Assembly (NCBI GenBank): GCA_017461825.1 | Contig: JAFTXB010000021.1 | Coordinates: 1 to 8,272 of the forward strand | Source: Clostridia bacterium | Lineage (GTDB): Bacteria > Bacillota > Clostridia > Oscillospirales > CAG-272 | Direction: 5' to 3' | DNA: 8,272 nucleotides | Shown: positions 3,956 to 8,272 of the stretch, piece by piece | Layout of the letters: each line of letters begins with the position of its first letter | Numbering within the stretch: the stretch's first letter is position 1 | The notes under the pieces: model-generated | Seen by the model: the letters and a program-made list of their open reading frames with translations, nothing else | Databases searched by the model: none | What the model was told of the DNA's origin: nothing | Program-made: the position numbers and the translations under genes

Positions 3956-4804
3956 GTGGAATGGAGCAGCGAGGTGATACGCTCCAGGCAGAACCGCGCG
4001 GTGGTCGAGCTGTGTAAATTGACAGACCGAAAAGCGCGTGAGGCGACCAAAAGCTTTCGCTTTGACGGTGTCAAGCTGTTTTGCGAGGCGGTCAAAAATG
4101 GGGTGGAACTCCAAACGGTTTTCATCAAGGAATCCCGACAGAACGCCGTTCAAACGCTCGCGGCAGAGAAGGGGCTTTTTCAGGCTTTTGAGGGCGAAGG
4201 ACGCGTTGTGATCCTCTCAGATGACCTTTTTGATAAAATTTCTGAAGAAAAATCGCCCGAAGGCATCATTTGTTGCGCAAAATATATTGACAAATTACAA
4301 AAAAACATTACAATATCTAATAGCGCCGATTTTTTGAGCATGAAAAACGAGCAGATCGTGCTCCTTGAATCGGTCAGAGATCCGTCCAATATCGGAGCGA
4401 TCATCCGAAGCGCGGCGGCGATCGGTGTTGACCGATTGATCGTCAGCGCCGATTGCGCGGATATTTACCACCCAAAGGCTGTCAGAGCTTCTATGGGAAC
4501 CCTCTTCAATCAGCCCATCGACCGCGTTGCCGATCTCGCGGCAGCAATTAAAGGATTGCGCTTTTCCGACAGACGCGTCTTTGCGGCGGCATTGGACGGG
4601 CGCGCGCAAACGCTGGGACGCTTTCCCATCCAAGCGGGCGATTGTGTCGTCATCGGCAACGAGGGGCATGGCTTGACCGAGGAAACGGTTGCCGCATGCG
4701 ATGCTTGCGTGATGATCCCCATGACCGACCGCGCGGAATCCTTTAACGCGGCAGTGGCGGCATCGCTTTTGATGTGGGAATTCGCGCAAAAGATCGGACG
4801 GTAA
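3956..4804 (+). CDS. TrmH/SpoU-family RNA 2'-O-methyltransferase
   Basis: This is a SPOUT-class enzyme that would transfer a methyl group from S-adenosylmethionine to a ribose 2'-OH, most likely in 23S rRNA. The 282-residue product has an N-terminal substrate-binding domain (about 1-120, with DGVKLFCEAVKNG and SPEGIICCAK). The knotted catalytic domain carries all three family motifs: DPSNIGAIIRSAAAIG (about 142-157, with Asn145 and Arg151), VVIGNEGHGL (231-240) and IPMTDRAESFNAAVA (254-268, with Phe where Leu is usual in SLN). GTG at 3956 is preferred because AGGAGG (3942-3947) precedes it by 8 nt. An ATG at 3923 with a weaker site would add 11 residues. dprA follows 29 bp later. The exact RNA target cannot be read from sequence, so no symbol is given. 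Confidence 0.88.
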   Translation: MEWSSEVIRSRQNRAVVELCKLTDRKAREATKSFRFDGVKLFCEAVKNGVELQTVFIKESRQNAVQTLAAEKGLFQAFEGEGRVVILSDDLFDKISEEKSPEGIICCAKYIDKLQKNITISNSADFLSMKNEQIVLLESVRDPSNIGAIIRSAAAIGVDRLIVSADCADIYHPKAVRASMGTLFNQPIDRVADLAAAIKGLRFSDRRVFAAALDGRAQTLGRFPIQAGDCVVIGNEGHGLTEETVAACDACVMIPMTDRAESFNAAVAASLLMWEFAQKIGR

Positions 4805-4833
4805 AAAAAGTATCAAAGGAAAGGAGCACCGGG

Positions 4834-6171
4834 ATGAGATCGGGTGATAAGCTGTTCTGGATATGGCTTTCCGAGGCGTTGGGAGCAGGCAGCAGGGATT
4901 TTAAACGGTTGATCGAGTTGTATAAATCACCGTATGAGATCTTTAACACCGAGGAATCGGAGCTGGAGCGTATTCCCGAGATCGCGGAAAAAACGCTGAA
5001 AAGACTGGCGGATAAAAATCTGGCTCGGGCATCCAATATACTGGAGCAATGCGAAAAGCTTGGCATCGGGATGCTGCTCTATACCGATGAGCTGTTCCCG
5101 GCACAGCTGAGAGAGCTCGCGCGACCACCTGTGATGCTATATTATAAGGGAACGCTGTTGAATTTTAAGGAGCGTTTAACGGTCGGTATGGTGGGAACCA
5201 GGCGCATGAGCGCATACGGATTGCAAAATGCGTATAGAATAGCATATGAGCTTGCGCGCGTCGGAGCCGTTGTCGTCAGCGGAATGGCGGCGGGGATCGA
5301 CGGTGTTTGCGCCGCGGCGGCGATCAAGGGCGAGGGCAATACGGTTGCTATCCTCGGCTGCGGACTCGATCGGGTATATCCGCAGCATCATCGAGAGCTG
5401 ATGCGTGAGATCGAACAGCACGGTCTTCTGCTATCCGAGTACTCACCGGGAACACCTCCGAATCATTATCATTTTCCTACGCGAAACCGCCTTATCAGCG
5501 GACTTTCACGGACAACGGTGGTTGTGGAGGCGGGGCTTGGGAGCGGATCCCTGATCACGGCAAAGGATGCCATATCACAGGGAAAGCTCGTTTTTGCGGT
5601 TCCCGCCAATGTGGGCAACCGCGCGGCGGAGGGCTCCAACGGGCTTTTGCGTGACGGTGCTAAGGTGGCGGTTTGCGCAAAGGATATTTTGGCGCCGTTT
5701 CAGTATTCTTACGCAAAGACTTTGTGCCCCGAACGGCTGTTAAAGGCGGATGAGGTGCTCCGGGCAGATCTACACTATTTGGATCAGCTTGGCGTGATCG
5801 AGCTGACACAGCCCGAAAACAAAGAAGCCGAGGCTGCATCACTCTGTGAGATACCGCCTCTTCGCCGAGGACGGCCTGCTCATAGGACATCAAAATCGGT
5901 TTCTCAAACTTTAAAAAATGTTGAAAAAACGCAACCGACAGACAAAAACATCCAAAAACAACCCAAAGAACAAACTCCGGATGAGGTGTTTTCCTCGCTG
6001 TCTCCTGTCCAACAGGCGATATTGAGGACAATGCCCGATGACCTCGCGGTCTCTCTTGACTCGCTGAGTGGGCTGGAATATTCTTACGGTGAGATCATAG
6101 CGGCACTTACAATGCTTGAGATCTTGGGATTGGTTCAAAAGCTGCCGGGTGCTCTGTATACAAAAACTTAG
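4834..6171 (+). CDS. dprA: DNA processing protein DprA (Smf)
   Basis: DprA binds incoming single-stranded DNA and loads RecA during transformation; many non-competent Bacillota also keep it. The 445-residue product has a helical N-terminal region (about 5-75) and then the Rossmann-like DprA core (about 85-290). The core shows VGMVGTRRMSAYG, SGMAAGIDGVCAAAAI, ILGCGLDRVYP, FPTRNRLISGLS and EAGLGSGSLITAKDA. A charged, low-complexity linker (about 325-388) follows, then a C-terminal winged-helix-like domain starting at SPVQQAILRTM. ATG 4834 has AAGGAG 7 nt upstream. The stop is TAG. The gene sits between the methyltransferase and topA, and dprA-topA adjacency is common in Bacillota. The Rossmann and C-terminal domains look intact, so it is probably functional. 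Confidence 0.95.
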   Translation: MRSGDKLFWIWLSEALGAGSRDFKRLIELYKSPYEIFNTEESELERIPEIAEKTLKRLADKNLARASNILEQCEKLGIGMLLYTDELFPAQLRELARPPVMLYYKGTLLNFKERLTVGMVGTRRMSAYGLQNAYRIAYELARVGAVVVSGMAAGIDGVCAAAAIKGEGNTVAILGCGLDRVYPQHHRELMREIEQHGLLLSEYSPGTPPNHYHFPTRNRLISGLSRTTVVVEAGLGSGSLITAKDAISQGKLVFAVPANVGNRAAEGSNGLLRDGAKVAVCAKDILAPFQYSYAKTLCPERLLKADEVLRADLHYLDQLGVIELTQPENKEAEAASLCEIPPLRRGRPAHRTSKSVSQTLKNVEKTQPTDKNIQKQPKEQTPDEVFSSLSPVQQAILRTMPDDLAVSLDSLSGLEYSYGEIIAALTMLEILGLVQKLPGALYTKT

Positions 6172-6207
6172 TGCATATACGATCCTGTTCAAAGAAAGGA
6201 ATTACAC

Positions 6208-7965
6208 ATGGCAAACAATCTGGTTATTTTGGAGTCTCCCTCAAAGGCATTGACCGTAAAGGGGTATCTGGGAACCAACTATAAGGTGATCGCTTCGATC
6301 GGACACGTGAGAGATCTGCCCAAAAGCTCTCTTGGCGTTGACATCGAGCACGATTTCGACGCGCATTATATCAATATCCGCGGCAAGGGCGATCTCATCA
6401 AGGAGATCAAAAAAGAAGCCAAGGCGGCAAATAAGATATTCCTCGCAACCGACCCTGACCGCGAAGGCGAGGCGATTGCGTGGCACCTCGCTGCGGCTCT
6501 TGGAATTCCCGTTGAGAAAACGCAGAGGATCTGTTTCAATGAGGTAACAAAGACCGCTGTCAAAGCGGCGATCAAAGCCCCGAGACAGATCGACATGAAT
6601 TTGGTCAATTCTCAGCAAACACGTCGTATCCTCGACCGTATCCTCGGATATAAGCTCAGCCCCCTGCTTTGGAAAAACGTCAAGAGCGGACTCAGCGCAG
6701 GGCGCGTACAGTCGGTTGCAACCCGCATCATTGTTGAGCGCGAGGAAAAGATCCGTTCCTTTGTTCCCGTGGAGTATTGGTCAATTGACTCTACACTCTA
6801 CAGCACCGACGGCAAAAGCTTTGTCGTGCATTTCTGGGGCGATACCAACGGAAAGATGAAGCTGAATAACGAAGCAGAGGCGCAGGCTGTGGCAAATGCC
6901 GTAAACGGAAACCTCTATTCGGTTCACTCGCTGAAAAAAGCAGCAAAGCACAAAACGCCCGCCGCCCCTTTTACCACGTCGTCCCTGCAACAGGAGGCGT
7001 TCCGCAAGCTGGGCTTTCAGTCACAGCGCACCATGAGGGTTGCGCAGGAGCTTTACGAAGGTGTCAACCTCGGCTCCGAGTTTGGCGGCACACAGGGTCT
7101 TATCACCTACATGCGTACCGACTCGGTCCGCATTTCGGCAGACGCGCAGGATGCGGCGCGTGAGTTTATCAAGCAAAAGTATGGCGACAGCTACTGCCCC
7201 GAGACACCCCGCGTATTCAAATCCAAGGCAGGCGCGCAGGATGCGCACGAGGCGATTCGTCCCGCGCGTGTCGATCTCGAGCCGGCGCGCATCCGCCGTC
7301 AGCTCACGGGCGATCAGTTCAAGCTCTATAAGCTCATTTGGGAGTGCTTTATCGCAAGCCAGATGGAATCTGCTGTTTTGGATACCATTTCCATTGATTT
7401 TATTTGTAACGGATATATCTTCCGCACCAGCGGATATTCGGTCAAGTTCCCCGGATATATGGCTGTTTACGAGCAGAGCGAGGAGGATACCGCAAAGAGT
7501 GCCGACGACCCTGCCGAGGTCAAGGATATCCGATTGCCCGAGCTCAAGCAAGGGCAGGAGCTGAGGGCGGATGATGCCAACCTCAATCAGCACTTTACCG
7601 AACCGCCCGTACGGTATAACGACGCGTCGCTGATCCAGATGCTCAAGGATCTGGACATCGGAAGACCCAGTACCTACGCTACCATTATCGCCACCATCCT
7701 TAATCGCAGCTATGTCAAGCGCGAGGGAAAGGCGTTTGTGCCCACACCTTTGGGAGAAGTTACAAACAAGCTGATGATGGAGAATTTCGCGTCGATCGTC
7801 GATTACGGCTTTACGGCTGAAATGGAAAATGAGCTCGACGAGATCGAAAACGGCAACGAAACCATGCTCAACGTGTTAAATCGCTTCTGGGACGATTTTT
7901 CCAAGCAGCTCGAGACGGCTGAAAAGAACATCGGTGAAAAGAGCATTGAGTTTCCGCCCGAGTAG
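6208..7965 (+). CDS. topA: DNA topoisomerase I catalytic body, ended by an in-frame TAG
   Basis: This type IA topoisomerase relaxes negative supercoils by cutting one strand through a tyrosine. The 585 residues before the TAG cover the whole catalytic region. The Toprim domain (1-115) has VILESPSKA with E9 and TDPDREGEAIAWH with D82 and D84. The core contains LSAGRVQSVATRII (162-175), the active site GLITYMRTDSVRIS with Tyr301, HEAIRP (347-352) and GRPSTYATI (485-493). AAAGGA lies 7 nt before the ATG, 36 bp after dprA. Family members in this phylum normally run to roughly 690 residues with C-terminal zinc ribbons. Here those lie beyond TAG 7963-7965 in the same frame. The stop may be a mutation, a sequencing error or a suppressed codon. 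A product without zinc ribbons might still cleave DNA but relax it less well. Confidence 0.93.
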   Translation: MANNLVILESPSKALTVKGYLGTNYKVIASIGHVRDLPKSSLGVDIEHDFDAHYINIRGKGDLIKEIKKEAKAANKIFLATDPDREGEAIAWHLAAALGIPVEKTQRICFNEVTKTAVKAAIKAPRQIDMNLVNSQQTRRILDRILGYKLSPLLWKNVKSGLSAGRVQSVATRIIVEREEKIRSFVPVEYWSIDSTLYSTDGKSFVVHFWGDTNGKMKLNNEAEAQAVANAVNGNLYSVHSLKKAAKHKTPAAPFTTSSLQQEAFRKLGFQSQRTMRVAQELYEGVNLGSEFGGTQGLITYMRTDSVRISADAQDAAREFIKQKYGDSYCPETPRVFKSKAGAQDAHEAIRPARVDLEPARIRRQLTGDQFKLYKLIWECFIASQMESAVLDTISIDFICNGYIFRTSGYSVKFPGYMAVYEQSEEDTAKSADDPAEVKDIRLPELKQGQELRADDANLNQHFTEPPVRYNDASLIQMLKDLDIGRPSTYATIIATILNRSYVKREGKAFVPTPLGEVTNKLMMENFASIVDYGFTAEMENELDEIENGNETMLNVLNRFWDDFSKQLETAEKNIGEKSIEFPPE

Positions 7966-8272
7966 ACCGACATCATTTGTGACAAATGCGGAAGCCGCAT
8001 GGTCGTCCGTAACGGACGCTTCGGTAAATTTGCCGCTTGTCCCAACTATCCCACCTGCCGCAATACCAATCCCTTGACCGCCGCTCCCGCTGACGGAGAG
8101 GAAAAAGAAGAGGTTGCCAAAAAGGAACCAGTCATTGCAGATTTCAAGTGCGAAAAATGCGGATCCGATATGGTGCTCAGAAGCGGAAAGTTCGGAACCT
8201 TCTATGCGTGCAGCAAATATCCCGCATGCAAGTTTACAAAGGCGCGCGTACGTGAGACGGGTGTCAACTGTC
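7966..8272 (+). pseudogene. topA: topA C-terminal zinc-ribbon part, cut off by the TAG
   Basis: Continuing in the topA frame past the TAG, 102 codons stay open to the window end and encode two clear topoisomerase zinc ribbons. The first has Cys at full-length codons 591, 594, 611 and 617 (CDKCG and ACPNYPTC). The second has 648, 651, 668 and 674 (CEKCG and ACSKYPAC). They are joined by an acidic linker. A further Cys at 688 suggests a third ribbon beyond the window. The first possible restart is ATG 7999, which has no good ribosome binding site and falls after the first Cys pair, so separate translation is unlikely. No other lesion is seen, so the stop is recent, artefactual or read through. 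Confidence 0.85.

Noticed and set aside
3172..4128. Minus-strand open frame of 318 codons opposite rpmI and rplT
   Set aside because: Its Cys/Leu/Ser/His-rich composition is what the antisense of basic ribosomal genes gives, and both plus-strand genes here are certain.
7999..8001. Internal ATG as a restart for a separate zinc-ribbon protein
   Set aside because: There is no convincing ribosome binding site, and the start falls after the first CxxC, which would break the first ribbon.

Overview
The window looks like chromosomal DNA of an uncultured or little-studied Clostridia-type member of the Bacillota, and nothing in it suggests phage or plasmid. The grounds are the infC-rpmI-rplT operon with a long attenuated leader, the dprA-topA pair, strong AGGAGG-type ribosome binding sites on every gene, consensus TTGACA/TATAAT promoters, and intergenic DNA full of short palindromic repeats. 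The genus cannot be told from this sequence alone.

Layout. Bases 1-267 hold alternating repeat units of about 70 bp, several of which end in a small GC-rich hairpin. Bases 268-1632 are a complete IS481-family insertion sequence with an intact DDE transposase on the minus strand. It is flanked by a 4-bp CTTG duplication and sits in the loop part of one of those hairpin repeats. Bases 1637-2147 contain no gene and are a patchwork of inverted and direct repeats. Bases 2148-2302 appear to encode an orphan structured RNA of about 115 nt on the minus strand, with its own promoter and a U-rich end. Bases 2303-2471 are an AT-rich divergent region with phased A-tracts.

From 2472 onward all genes lie on the plus strand. 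A near-perfect promoter drives a leader of about 150 nt that can fold either as a three-way antiterminator or as a 13-bp terminator. It is followed by infC (ATT start), rpmI and rplT, then an intrinsic terminator. A second gene run follows: a TrmH/SpoU-type RNA 2'-O-methyltransferase, dprA and topA, with gaps of about 30 bp. The first run makes translation factor IF3 and ribosomal proteins L35 and L20. The second joins RNA modification, single-stranded DNA handling (DprA) and DNA relaxation (TopA).

The main anomaly is in topA. An in-frame TAG at 7963-7965 separates the complete catalytic body (585 codons) from the C-terminal zinc ribbons, which remain open in the same frame to the window edge with all eight cysteines intact. 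I found no defence, CRISPR or otherwise clearly novel multi-gene system. The most novel-looking items are the topA stop, the minus-strand RNA and the repeat-targeted IS.
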